Positions 1 through 7,254 of a stretch of DNA of 16,946 bases are shown here, piece after piece. Source of the stretch: UBA11650 sp963997925 (GTDB lineage Bacteria; Chloroflexota; Dehalococcoidia; Lucifugimonadales; UBA3495); contig CAXEOX010000067.1 in NCBI GenBank assembly GCA_963997925.1, positions 1-16,946 on the forward strand. The letters run 5' to 3'. Numbering within the stretch: position 1 is the first letter of the stretch; every line of letters begins with the position of its first letter. The position numbers and the translations under genes were made by a program. The notes beneath the pieces were generated by a model that searched no databases, was not told where the DNA came from, and saw nothing but the letters and a program-made list of their open reading frames with translations.

Positions 1-612
1 CTCAGTCGGCAATCGAGGAGTAGTGCTCGGCGCAACGTTTGTTGGGGCCTGGGTGAACCAATCGGAAGGCGGAGCAGCCTGGGTTGCTTCGAATGTTGGT
101 TGGGGAATGGTAGGAGGTTCGGGTGGCGCAGGGGCAGCCGGAGGTTCCGAAACTTCAAAACCGCCACCCATTCTCGACTCTACTTCTTCAGGAATCTCAT
201 GATTGGGTGTTTCCGGAGCCGGCTCCGGCGCTGTCGCTGGTTCGGCGTCCCTGGGCGATTCCCAGGCTACAGATCCAGGACCGGAGATTGCGTCGGACAT
301 ACTTGGGGCAGCTTGACTGGGTTCTACGACCGGAGCAGGCGGTGGGACCCTTTGGGGTTCGGAGACCACCGGAGGGTCTGAGCTAAGCAGACCGGCGTCG
401 GCCAAGAATCCGGCCGCAAAGTCTTGAGGGCCGGATATCGTGAACTCCTGAGGACCGGGCTGGTGGACGTAAGGGGGTGCGTCCAATTCGTTCAGAGCTT
501 CTTTTCCTAATAGCAGTAGCTCGCTGCGGATGGCTTGAGCGCAGCATAGCTCTTCTTGAGTAAACTGCATCAGGGCATCGGCGACGGCAGGAAGATTGGA
601 CGCCTCTTTCAA
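1..612 (-). CDS. Proline/alanine-rich protein, partial (runs off left edge)
   Basis: This minus-strand frame is open for about 204 codons from 612 to position 1, with no stop, so the C-terminus is outside the window. I do not recognise a family. The first 55 residues look helical (segments such as VADALMQFTQEEL and RSELLLLGKEALNEL). The rest is a low-complexity tail rich in Pro, Ala, Glu and Ser, with repeated PxPAPE-like stretches typical of disordered linkers in envelope or scaffold proteins. The reading frame begins at a TTG (612-610) directly after the TAA of the preceding minus-strand frame and in the same frame. It could therefore be the C-terminal half of that gene after a nonsense mutation rather than an independent gene. 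An ATG at 570 is the first conventional start and has no clear Shine-Dalgarno sequence. Coding is supported by the long open frame and coherent composition. Function is unknown. Confidence 0.55.
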   Translation of the reverse strand, partial: MKEASNLPAVADALMQFTQEELCCAQAIRSELLLLGKEALNELDAPPYVHQPGPQEFTISGPQDFAAGFLADAGLLSSDPPVVSEPQRVPPPAPVVEPSQAAPSMSDAISGPGSVAWESPRDAEPATAPEPAPETPNHEIPEEVESRMGGGFEVSEPPAAPAPPEPPTIPQPTFEATQAAPPSDWFTQAPTNVAPSTTPRLPTE

Positions 613-1035
613 TTAACGCTGGGCTTGAGCCATGGACGTGTTCAATACGGCCATGGCCTTTAAGAGTTCGGTTGTTGCCCGTTGCCTGGTTCTGTCGGCT
701 TCCTGCCACGATTCGCTGTGGGTCGCCCTTTGGAGAGCGGTGTGGGTGCGCATAGCCTCGTCGATCTCCCGCACCGTGGTCCATCGGTTGGGCAACCCCT
801 TGGCGCTGACGGCAAAACCCCGGTCGAAGGCACGCCAGGCGCTCTCGCTGATTCTCGTAGCGTCGGCGCGGATGGACTCGCCTTCATCTAATCGCTTCTG
901 AGCCCGCCCTCTCAGAATCGCAGCCTCTTCCCGGGTAGCGAGAATCGCTTGAAGCTCGTTCTGGGCCCGCTTAACTCGCTCTTCCAGTTCAACCCAGGTT
1001 TCATAAAGCCCAGGGATAGTGGAACTCTCATCCAA
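613..1035 (-). CDS. Coiled-coil protein fragment of unknown function
   Basis: This is an unrecognised 140-residue highly charged helical protein. Segments such as ELEERVKRAQNELQAI and AAILRGRAQKRLDEG have heptad-like spacing of Leu, Ile and Ala with many Arg, Glu and Gln residues, as expected for a coiled coil. No signal peptide or membrane segment is visible. The nominal start is a TTG at 1035 with no good ribosome binding site. The same frame stays open upstream to about 1212 with no usable start codon, so the true N-terminus is probably the overlapping minus-strand frame that starts at 1349, joined through a frameshift. Downstream it ends at TAA 615-613, and the next codon continues in frame into the proline-rich sequence. 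The simplest reading is the middle part of one disrupted gene spanning 1349 to beyond position 1. Confidence 0.5.
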   Translation of the reverse strand: MDESSTIPGLYETWVELEERVKRAQNELQAILATREEAAILRGRAQKRLDEGESIRADATRISESAWRAFDRGFAVSAKGLPNRWTTVREIDEAMRTHTALQRATHSESWQEADRTRQRATTELLKAMAVLNTSMAQAQR

Positions 1036-1349
1036 GGCAAAGGGTAAGATTTGAGCCGTTTCCGTGGCGATTGGTTCTGTTCTTGGGGAAATGCCGGAGC
1101 TATGGGAGAATCGGCCTCCGGTGTATGGCCGTCCGGCTCCTCTATCTCTGACAGAATCTCTTCCGCGCCAACTTGGTACGCTATCCGTGCCAGGTCGGCG
1201 GCGTCTTCTGATTCAAGCGTGGGAAAATCGTCGGCGAACAGATCCTCTGGGGTATCGGCTATCTCTACCGGAGGCTGCTTCTTCGATTTAGAAAATAGCT
1301 TTCGAGTTCCCGAAACCAGGAGGCCGATGGTGGGGAAGCTTTCAGACAA
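912..1349 (-). CDS. Acidic N-terminal fragment of a disrupted hypothetical gene
   Basis: This 145-residue frame begins at a TTG (1349) preceded at once by an in-frame TGA. Residues 1 to about 88 look coding: a short basic segment (RKLFSKSKKQ) then an acidic, Glu/Asp-rich stretch with helical character (ESEDAADLARIAYQVGAEEILSEIEE). Beyond about residue 90 the composition becomes implausible (RKRLKSYPLPWMRVPL), because from there the sequence is read out of frame relative to the coiled-coil frame 613-1035, which overlaps it by 124 bases. A one-base frameshift in about 1060-1210 would join the two. A run of four G at about 1085-1088 on the plus strand is a possible slip or sequencing-error site. 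No family is recognised. It may be a pseudogene or an assembly error. Confidence 0.42.
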   Translation of the reverse strand: MSESFPTIGLLVSGTRKLFSKSKKQPPVEIADTPEDLFADDFPTLESEDAADLARIAYQVGAEEILSEIEEPDGHTPEADSPIAPAFPQEQNQSPRKRLKSYPLPWMRVPLSLGFMKPGLNWKSELSGPRTSFKRFSLPGKRLRF

Positions 1350-1432
1350 TCAATGACGGCATGTTTCATAACCCTTATGCCCTTCGATCCTTTGGCAAAC
1401 CAGCTTGCATCGGGCACCAAATATTTTAGCAT
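1350..1432 (-). other. Possible displaced N-terminus of the leftward gene
   Basis: A different minus-strand frame is open from 1504 and contains an ATG at 1432, followed by a protein-like stretch (MLKYLVPDASWFAKGSKGI, then MKHAVID). It loses plausibility near 1345-1350, which is exactly where the frame of the acidic fragment begins at TTG 1349. This may be the original N-terminus, joined to the acidic fragment by a second frameshift. Composition is the only evidence, so the call is weak. Confidence 0.25.
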
Positions 1433-1494
1433 GGGCCCAATATCGGCCAATCGTAAAATAGGAACAAAAGAAGACGAAATCCGCCGAATTACTC

Positions 1495-1521
1495 TTGACA
1501 CCAATATGACGTTGTGATACT
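1495..1521 (+). promoter_or_regulatory. Candidate sigma-70-type promoter ahead of the ACIII operon
   Basis: A perfect TTGACA lies at 1495-1500. GATACT at 1516-1521 matches the -10 consensus at four of six positions, but the 15-base spacer is short. A second -10-like TATAAA lies at 1556-1561, with a weak -35 (TTCTAA, 1533-1538) 17 bases upstream. The region is AT-rich compared with its surroundings and divides the leftward gene from the rightward respiratory operon. It is a sequence-only prediction. Confidence 0.35.
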
Positions 1522-1589
1522 TTTCACTAGGTTTCTAATCAGCCTCAATCTTGCGTATAAAAAGTCACCGAACAGCGGATCGCAGCACT

Positions 1590-1886
1590 ATGTTTCCAGA
1601 CCCTGTAGCACTACAAACCGAGAATTGGCAGGACATCTCTGTCTGGCTAACTTTCTTTTGGATTTACGTTCCTGTAGTTTTCACTTTCGCGGTCACTATA
1701 CTGACTGCCCATGCAGTCATCCCCTCCTTGATCCGCACGGGGCACATTCCCGAAGGGGCCAATAAAGCGCGTATCCCAATGACCGCGTTCGCTGCGCTTC
1801 TGTTTGGTGTCGGGGTGTACTTGATGATTAATATAGTGATTGCCGCCCAGGCTGTTGAAAAATTCTATGACCGGTACTTCTTCTAA
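1590..1886 (+). CDS. Small two-helix membrane protein at the head of the ACIII operon
   Basis: A 98-residue protein starting at ATG 1590 (MFPDPVAL). An upstream in-frame TTG at 1551 would add 13 unconvincing residues. Two hydrophobic segments are visible: VWLTFFWIYVPVVFTFAVTI, and a second around MTAFAALLFGVGVYLMINIV. They are joined by a short polar loop containing GHIPEGANKARIP. The protein ends in an aromatic tail (KFYDRYFF). No heme, cysteine or metal motif is present. It lies 95 bases upstream of actA on the same strand and downstream of the best promoter candidate, so it is probably the first gene of the transcript. I do not recognise the family. By position and size it could be an accessory small membrane subunit or assembly factor of ACIII (ActG and ActH are small membrane subunits in other species), but no recognisable similarity was used for this. 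Confidence 0.7.
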   Translation: MFPDPVALQTENWQDISVWLTFFWIYVPVVFTFAVTILTAHAVIPSLIRTGHIPEGANKARIPMTAFAALLFGVGVYLMINIVIAAQAVEKFYDRYFF

Positions 1887-1981
1887 ACCAGAGGCTACGG
1901 CCCGAGTCCCAGTAGGCTCGCCTAATCACTAGACCGGATCCGAACCGGGACCAACCATGAAACGGAGCGGCTTTATAATCG

Positions 1982-2623
1982 ATGCTTCCTAGCGCCAAAA
2001 TGCTAACACTAGGCCTGGTGGGTCTAACTGTTACCGTTGTCATGGGGTTTCTGATAGCGGTCCTATTGATATCATGGTTTTCCAATCCGCCCTTTGGATT
2101 GGGCAACGCTCCTCCCCAACCGGTCGCGTTCCCGCACACGGTTCATGCGGGGTCCACGGCGGAAGGCGGGATGGGCATCCAATGTGAGTTTTGCCATCGC
2201 AACGTAACCCGAGGCGCAGCCGCCACGGTACCGGCGGTGGAACAGTGCCTCTTCTGCCATAAGACGATCGAAGGCCAAAAACCATCAGCCCAAGCCGAGA
2301 TTGCCAAAGTAAGGCAGAGCTTTGAAGACAACGACCCCATCAACTGGGAGCGGGTGCACCGGTTGCCGGACCACGTTAGGTTCATCCACGAGGCCCACAT
2401 CCGGTTCTTCACCGACCCAGACCAACCGACGCGGACCGGAATCGATGGTGAGGTTCTTAGTGAACCACTATCGGTGCCTCAGACTTGTTCCGTCTGCCAT
2501 GGCGACGTGGCCAGCATGACTGAGGTTCAACCTAAGCAGGGACAGTCTTTGAAGATGGGTACCTGTTTGGACTGTCACCGGAATAACAACGTGGCGACGG
2601 ATTGTACGGTTTGCCACAAGTGA
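1982..2623 (+). CDS. actA: ActA, membrane-anchored pentaheme cytochrome c of alternative complex III
   Basis: ActA is the multiheme cytochrome subunit of ACIII; it carries electrons on the periplasmic side. The 213-residue product has one N-terminal hydrophobic segment (about residues 8-31, signal/anchor) and five CXXCH heme-binding motifs at residues 68-72, 89-93, 169-173, 195-199 and 208-212, the last ending one residue before the C-terminus. Extra histidines that could be distal ligands occur in FPHTVHAG (about 50-56) and HVRFIHEAH (about 131-139). Five hemes and this spacing match the cytochrome c7-like ActA family. The start is ATG 1982, with a weak purine stretch (GGAG, 1964-1967) about 14 bases upstream; ATG 2000 is an alternative that shortens only the tail before the anchor. 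The next gene, actB1, starts 25 bases downstream. Identification is firm given the neighbours. Confidence 0.92.
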   Translation: MLPSAKMLTLGLVGLTVTVVMGFLIAVLLISWFSNPPFGLGNAPPQPVAFPHTVHAGSTAEGGMGIQCEFCHRNVTRGAAATVPAVEQCLFCHKTIEGQKPSAQAEIAKVRQSFEDNDPINWERVHRLPDHVRFIHEAHIRFFTDPDQPTRTGIDGEVLSEPLSVPQTCSVCHGDVASMTEVQPKQGQSLKMGTCLDCHRNNNVATDCTVCHK

Positions 2624-2648
2624 TTAACGGGAAGGACATTCTCGCACT

Positions 2649-4961
2649 ATGAATTTGACGCGGCGCAACTTTCTAGCCTGGGCCGGCCTTTCTGCAGTTG
2701 GCGCAGTGGCCTGCGAAGGGTTTGGGATCCGAGAGGGTGAGTTCAGCCTCCAGAGTCCGGTAAGTCTTCCTGAAGACTTGGTCCGGGGCAAGGATAACTG
2801 GTACGCCACTCTGTGCCGCACCTGTCCATCCTCCGAAGGGATAGTCGTTCGGGTGATGGAAGGCCGCGCCAAGAAGATTCAGGGCAATCCCCTGTATCCC
2901 ACCAATCAAGGTAAACAAAGCGCCCGCTGCGAAGGCGGACTGCAGGCGATGTATCACCCTGAACGGTTGGCCGGGCCCATGCGCCGGTCGGGCGGACGGG
3001 GTTCAGGTCAGTTTGAACCCTTGGACTGGCCGGCTGCCTTGAATATATTCAAGGGCCAACTCCAGCAGAACGGCGACAATATGTTGATGGTCACCGAGCC
3101 GCTTCGGGGACATATGGCCAAGTTGGTGGACCGCTTCGCCAAGGCGATGGGCGGAAAGCATCTGGCCTTTGATGGCATGGACAATATAGCCTACCGGGCC
3201 GCGGTGAAGAACGTTTTCCAGCAGGATTCCCTGCCAGACTTCGATATTGCTAACACCAACTTCCTGCTTTCATTCGGCGCCGACTTCCTATCGACTTGGG
3301 TTTCCCCCACCCGCTGGGCCGTCGGCTATGGGGAGTTCCGCCAGGGAGAGGGAAGGGAGCGGGGTACCTTCTATCAAGTAGATTCCAGGTTCTCCACTAC
3401 TGCGGCCAGCGCCGATCAGTGGGTTCCAATCAAACCGGGTTGGGAAGGTTACCTGGCCCTTAGCCTTGCATACGTAATCATTTCCGAGGGCTTGCAGGCT
3501 CCGGGAGTGGATGTCTCCGCCCTGACCGATGGACGGGGCGTAGGGGCTTTAGACGCTTTCCGGCCTGAAGTTGCCGGGGCGAGGATCGGACTACCGGACC
3601 ATCTGCGGGGCGAAACCCCAACGGAGTTTATTCAGAACCTGGCTCGCGAATTCGCCGGACACCGGCCCAGCTTGGCTATAGGCGGCGGTTCGGCGGGCGC
3701 CCATACCAATGGACTCTTCAATCTGGAAGCGATCTACGCATTGAACTACCTGGTAGGCAGTGTCGGGGCCGAAGGCGGCGTCAGGTTCAACCCTGCTCCT
3801 CCCATCGATGACCTTCCTGCCAGCGCCGACGTGGCTTCTCTATCCGACTGGTTCTCGGCGGCGGAAGACCTGAATGGCGGCCGGACGAAACTCGTCGTCG
3901 TGCATCAAGCAGATCCGGCGCACGGTCTTCCCGGTGCATTGAACTTCCGTGACGCCCTAAACCGGGACGATTTGTTCATCGTTAGCTTGTCTCCGTTCAT
4001 CGACGACACCAGCGCCCTGGCAGACCTGATTCTTCCCGACCGTGTGGCCTTGGAAGATTGGGGCAGCGACATTCCCGAACCGGGCCCCGGATACCAAACG
4101 TTGGGAGTGCAGCAACCGGTTGTTAATCCGTTGAGTGATTTGGATCCCCGTAGCTCCGCCGATGTGCTTCTGGCCATGGCTGGCGAACTGGGAAAGCAGA
4201 GTGATTTGCCCTGGAACCGGTTCGAAGACATGCTACGGGAAACCTCGAAGCAGTTGTTCGATCTCAACCGGGGCTCCATCAAGGCCGGGTCGGCCGACGA
4301 ATTCTGGACCACCATGTTGCAACAAGGCGGCTGGTGGGACGAAAACGCCAAGGCTGCCGTGCCTCTCGATACGCCGGCAGGGCTATTCAACAAGATTGCC
4401 GCCAAAGCGGCAGAGCCGCGGTATCCGGGATTGGCCCCCGGAAGGGACACTTTCCATCTGGTTCCCTTCTCTCATATATCGCTACTGGACGGACAGAACG
4501 CCCACCTACCGTGGCTCCAGGCTGTGCCCGACCCAATCACCACAGTAGCTTGGCAGACCTGGCTGGAGATAAACGATGGCGATGCCGAGAGGCTGGGTTT
4601 GAGGGAAGGCGACGTGGTTATGGTCAGCTCCACGGCTAGTTCCTCGATCAGGGTTCCGGTATACCCGCATCCGGGAGTTCCTCCCAAGGTCGTCTCCATC
4701 CCACTGGGACAGGGGCGCAGGGACGGGCCGGAAACCGCTACGGACCGACCGGCCGCCGAGAGTTCTAACGTTATGGACATACTAGAGCCCAGTCAGGTGG
4801 AAGGCACTGGCGCGTTCGCGTGGGCCAACACCACAGTGACTATCACTCCTACGGGCACCAGCATTAAGGTATCCAAGTTCGAAGGAATCGTTCGGGCTGT
4901 CGAGGTTGGCAATACCGAGGCCGAGCGAATCATCATCACTGAAATCCCAGGGGAACACTAA
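2649..4961 (+). CDS. actB: ActB1, molybdopterin-oxidoreductase-like subunit of alternative complex III
   Basis: A 770-residue homologue of the large DMSO-reductase-fold domain of ActB. In characterised ACIII this domain carries no molybdenum cofactor and acts as a periplasmic structural subunit. The N-terminus is a twin-arginine signal (TRRNFLAWAGLSAVGAVAC, residues 4-22), implying folded export; Cys22 sits in a weak lipobox-like context. A vestigial Fe-S site is visible: Cys56-x2-Cys59, Glu63 where the third Cys of the classic C-x2-C-x3-C motif would be, and Cys94. A C-terminal part (about 590-770) resembles the molydopterin-dinucleotide-binding beta domain (LNDGDAERLGLREGDVV-like region; here EINDGDAERLGLREGD). 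In most described operons actB is one long gene that also includes the ferredoxin domain. Here the protein stops at the end of B1, and B2 is a separate gene 33 bases downstream. A purine-rich stretch (GGAAGGA) precedes the ATG. Confidence 0.9.
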   Translation: MNLTRRNFLAWAGLSAVGAVACEGFGIREGEFSLQSPVSLPEDLVRGKDNWYATLCRTCPSSEGIVVRVMEGRAKKIQGNPLYPTNQGKQSARCEGGLQAMYHPERLAGPMRRSGGRGSGQFEPLDWPAALNIFKGQLQQNGDNMLMVTEPLRGHMAKLVDRFAKAMGGKHLAFDGMDNIAYRAAVKNVFQQDSLPDFDIANTNFLLSFGADFLSTWVSPTRWAVGYGEFRQGEGRERGTFYQVDSRFSTTAASADQWVPIKPGWEGYLALSLAYVIISEGLQAPGVDVSALTDGRGVGALDAFRPEVAGARIGLPDHLRGETPTEFIQNLAREFAGHRPSLAIGGGSAGAHTNGLFNLEAIYALNYLVGSVGAEGGVRFNPAPPIDDLPASADVASLSDWFSAAEDLNGGRTKLVVVHQADPAHGLPGALNFRDALNRDDLFIVSLSPFIDDTSALADLILPDRVALEDWGSDIPEPGPGYQTLGVQQPVVNPLSDLDPRSSADVLLAMAGELGKQSDLPWNRFEDMLRETSKQLFDLNRGSIKAGSADEFWTTMLQQGGWWDENAKAAVPLDTPAGLFNKIAAKAAEPRYPGLAPGRDTFHLVPFSHISLLDGQNAHLPWLQAVPDPITTVAWQTWLEINDGDAERLGLREGDVVMVSSTASSSIRVPVYPHPGVPPKVVSIPLGQGRRDGPETATDRPAAESSNVMDILEPSQVEGTGAFAWANTTVTITPTGTSIKVSKFEGIVRAVEVGNTEAERIIITEIPGEH

Positions 4962-4994
4962 AAAACGGCTGTTCGCCGGTAGCTGAAGGCTGAA

Positions 4995-5789
4995 ATGGTA
5001 TCACCTCGGATCGATCATAAATGGGGCATGGTAATAGACCTCGACCGGTGCACCGGTTGTCAGGCCTGTGTTGTCGCTTGTCAGGCGGAAAATAACCTGC
5101 CTGTTAATACCAAGGATCTGTTCCTGCAGCGGCGGGCCTACGAGTGGATCCGAATCGAGCGGTATTGGGAAGGCGAATTCCCTGACGTCAAAGCTCGGTT
5201 CATTCCCATCATGTGTCAGCACTGTGAAAACGCTCCGTGCGAGCCGGTTTGTCCGGTGTTTGCGACCTACCACAACGATGAAGGTATGAACGTTCAGATA
5301 TACAACCGTTGTGTGGGTACCCGTTATTGTGCCAACAACTGCCCGTACCAGGTCCGGTTCTTCAATTACTGGGAGCCGGTCTGGCCCGAACGGTTGCGGA
5401 ACCAATTGAATCCCGACGTAACGGTCCGCAGCCGGGGCATAATGGAAAAATGCACCTTCTGCGTCCAACGGATCCGCCGGGCCGAGATTACGATCGAACG
5501 GCGGGAGCGTGCTACCCTGGATCACGCAGCGATGAAGAAGCGTAATTTCCTCCCTGCTTGCGTCTCGGCTTGTCCGACCAACGCATTGAATTTCGGAGAC
5601 CAATTGGATGCCACGGGTCCGGTGAAAGAGATTTTCGACGATGTGAACGACCATCCGATGCACGAGGCCCACGACCGGAAAACCCGGGGGTATCGTCTGC
5701 TGGAAGAGATTGGCACCAAGCCTAATCTTCTGTATCTGAAGAAAGTCGACCGATTCCCGCTGAATAAGAGCGAAGCTCATGTCAGCTAA
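4995..5789 (+). CDS. ActB2, four-cluster ferredoxin subunit of alternative complex III
   Basis: A 264-residue iron-sulfur protein equivalent to the C-terminal B2 domain of fused ActB, also related to PsrB/NrfC-type electron-transfer subunits. Fifteen ligand cysteines are visible: C19, C22, C25, C29; C74, C77, C82, C86; C106, C112, C116; and C153, C156, C189, C193. The third group lacks one ligand (Thr109 in CVGTRYC), as expected for the single [3Fe-4S] cluster of ActB; the rest fit three [4Fe-4S] clusters. The signature NRCVGTRYCANNCPYQVRFF is characteristic of this family. There is no signal peptide, so it probably crosses the membrane bound to the Tat-exported B1 partner (inference from related oxidoreductases). 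The start is ATG 4995. Its end overlaps the ATG of the next gene by 11 bases, pointing to translational coupling. Confidence 0.92.
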   Translation: MVSPRIDHKWGMVIDLDRCTGCQACVVACQAENNLPVNTKDLFLQRRAYEWIRIERYWEGEFPDVKARFIPIMCQHCENAPCEPVCPVFATYHNDEGMNVQIYNRCVGTRYCANNCPYQVRFFNYWEPVWPERLRNQLNPDVTVRSRGIMEKCTFCVQRIRRAEITIERRERATLDHAAMKKRNFLPACVSACPTNALNFGDQLDATGPVKEIFDDVNDHPMHEAHDRKTRGYRLLEEIGTKPNLLYLKKVDRFPLNKSEAHVS

Positions 5790-7212
5790 CAGCCATGCTG
5801 AGAGTCACTATGGGCCGGAGATGTGGGTCTTCCCGGATAAGACCCAGGTCACGCGTGAAGTTTCCGAACGAACATCTGCAATGCCGACGGCTGTCACTGC
5901 TGGACTGGCTGTAACCGGACTCCTGTTTATTCTGGGAGTTGTTGGATTCATCATGCGGGCGACCGGCGACGGTTTTGGTGAACACGGTCCTTGGGGCTAC
6001 TACGCAGCCATATTCTCCTTCGTGTTCATGGTAACCGGATCCGCTCCCTTGGCTGCAGCAATATTCCGGGTGATCAAGAGCCATTGGCGGCGGCCGTTAA
6101 CACGGGTGTCGGAACTGTTCGCCATCGTAGGAATCTTCAATATCATATTGTTCATTCCTCTGATGTTCGTGTTGCCGGACTTCCGGAACCCGGAGTTGAC
6201 GCCCTTGGCAACGAACCAACTGGATCTCCGCCGTACTATCTGGTTCGAGGTTCCCATCGCAGCCGCTGCTCCGCATTGGTTGAACATGCTGGGGATAATG
6301 GGCATGACGCTGTGCGCCTTGCTGCTCCTGTGGTTGTCGGCGGTTCCGGACATGGCTCAGGCGCGATTGCAGGCGACCGGGTTCCGTCGTAGCCTCTACG
6401 GTATGCTGGCCGGGCACTGGCACGGCAGCAAGAGCCAATGGATCAACCAGAAGGCCGGACTGGCATTTCTGGGAGCCTTCTACTTCATGTTGCTAGTCTT
6501 CATGCAGTTCACCATCAGTTCGGACTACGCACAGAGTCTTATCCCCGGTTGGAAAGACTCCATCTTCCCGGTCATATTTACTCTCACCGGCTTCCAGTCC
6601 TCTTTGGGCCTGATGCTGGTCATCCTGTTCGTTCTGCGCCGCTGGGGCGGGTACCAGGGTTACATCGGAATCTCGTTGTTCTGGTCGGCCAGCAAGATAC
6701 TGCTGGGCTTGTCGCTATTGTGGATCTACCACATGTTCTCCTTCGGGATAACTTTCTGGTATGGCCGCATGGAAGTGGAGCAGAACATCCTGAAGTACTT
6801 GTTGTTCCAGTCATATGGATGGCTATTCTTGGCCAACATTATTTTCAGCTTCTTCTTGCCGTTCTTGACCTTGTTGTGGAATCCGGTGCGCCGGAGCGAC
6901 TGGGGCCCCGCGTTGGCTGGGGTGTGGGTTCTGATCGGAGCGTTCCTGTACTGTTGGCGGATATTCGTCGGATCGTTTAACGCCGGAGACGTTTACAACA
7001 TCGGATTGGAACACGTGCCCTCGTTCGTAGGGCCGGATGTTTGGGACATCTTGATTGTCCTTGGCGGCTTGGGCGGAGCGGCGTTCATCTATCTTCTGGG
7101 CTCTCGGTTGATTCCATTCATGTGTGTATGGGAAATCAAAGAGGGCGCTATGTATCAATACATGGGAACATTCATGCGGGGCCGGTACCTTGTGCTGGCG
7201 AAACCCGAGTGA
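5779..7212 (+). CDS. NrfD/PsrC-family quinol-interacting membrane subunit, ActF-like
   Basis: A 477-residue polytopic membrane protein with about 10 hydrophobic segments after a soluble N-terminus of about 35 residues. The family signature SHWRRPLTRVSELF near residue 105 is shared with the next NrfD protein. The C-terminal half is more ActF-like: a histidine-, tyrosine- and tryptophan-containing helix pair (LLWIYHMFSFGITFWYGRM, then LFQSYGWLFLANIIFSFFLPFL) resembles the FWAYI-FSQ-WYG pattern of ActF. ActF and ActC are the two NrfD-type membrane subunits of ACIII, and this gene fills the ActF role because the neighbour at 7255 is clearly ActC. In canonical operons actF follows actE; here it lies between actB2 and actC. 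The ATG at 5779 overlaps the end of actB2. The subunit letter is less certain than the family. Confidence 0.82.
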   Translation: MSANSHAESHYGPEMWVFPDKTQVTREVSERTSAMPTAVTAGLAVTGLLFILGVVGFIMRATGDGFGEHGPWGYYAAIFSFVFMVTGSAPLAAAIFRVIKSHWRRPLTRVSELFAIVGIFNIILFIPLMFVLPDFRNPELTPLATNQLDLRRTIWFEVPIAAAAPHWLNMLGIMGMTLCALLLLWLSAVPDMAQARLQATGFRRSLYGMLAGHWHGSKSQWINQKAGLAFLGAFYFMLLVFMQFTISSDYAQSLIPGWKDSIFPVIFTLTGFQSSLGLMLVILFVLRRWGGYQGYIGISLFWSASKILLGLSLLWIYHMFSFGITFWYGRMEVEQNILKYLLFQSYGWLFLANIIFSFFLPFLTLLWNPVRRSDWGPALAGVWVLIGAFLYCWRIFVGSFNAGDVYNIGLEHVPSFVGPDVWDILIVLGGLGGAAFIYLLGSRLIPFMCVWEIKEGAMYQYMGTFMRGRYLVLAKPE

Positions 7213-7254
7213 TGGATCATGAAATCATCGGGTCAGACAAGGGGAAGAGCTTAG

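Noticed and set aside
100..386. Plus-strand open frames rich in Arg, Gly and Trp
   Set aside because: They lie antisense to a 204-codon open minus-strand frame with more plausible composition, and have no ribosome binding site; the Arg/Gly-rich makeup is typical of reading Pro/Ala codons backwards.
1974..1979. Perfect TATAAT just before actA
   Set aside because: It ends only two bases before the ATG and has no -35 at any usual spacing, so it would give an almost leaderless transcript inside an operon. Treated as coincidence.
1957..1992. Eleven-codon ORF overlapping the actA start (possible leader peptide)
   Set aside because: ATG at 1957 is followed by a stop at 1990-1992, but no ribosome binding site or regulatory structure supports it.
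2649..4961. Active molybdenum enzyme (DMSO reductase family)
   Set aside because: The N-terminal cluster motif lacks its third cysteine, and the neighbours are ActA, B2, C, D and E, which fix it as the cofactor-less ACIII subunit.
5001..5780. Long minus-strand open frame (259 codons)
   Set aside because: It is a full antisense shadow of actB2, whose 15 cysteine ligands establish the plus strand as coding.
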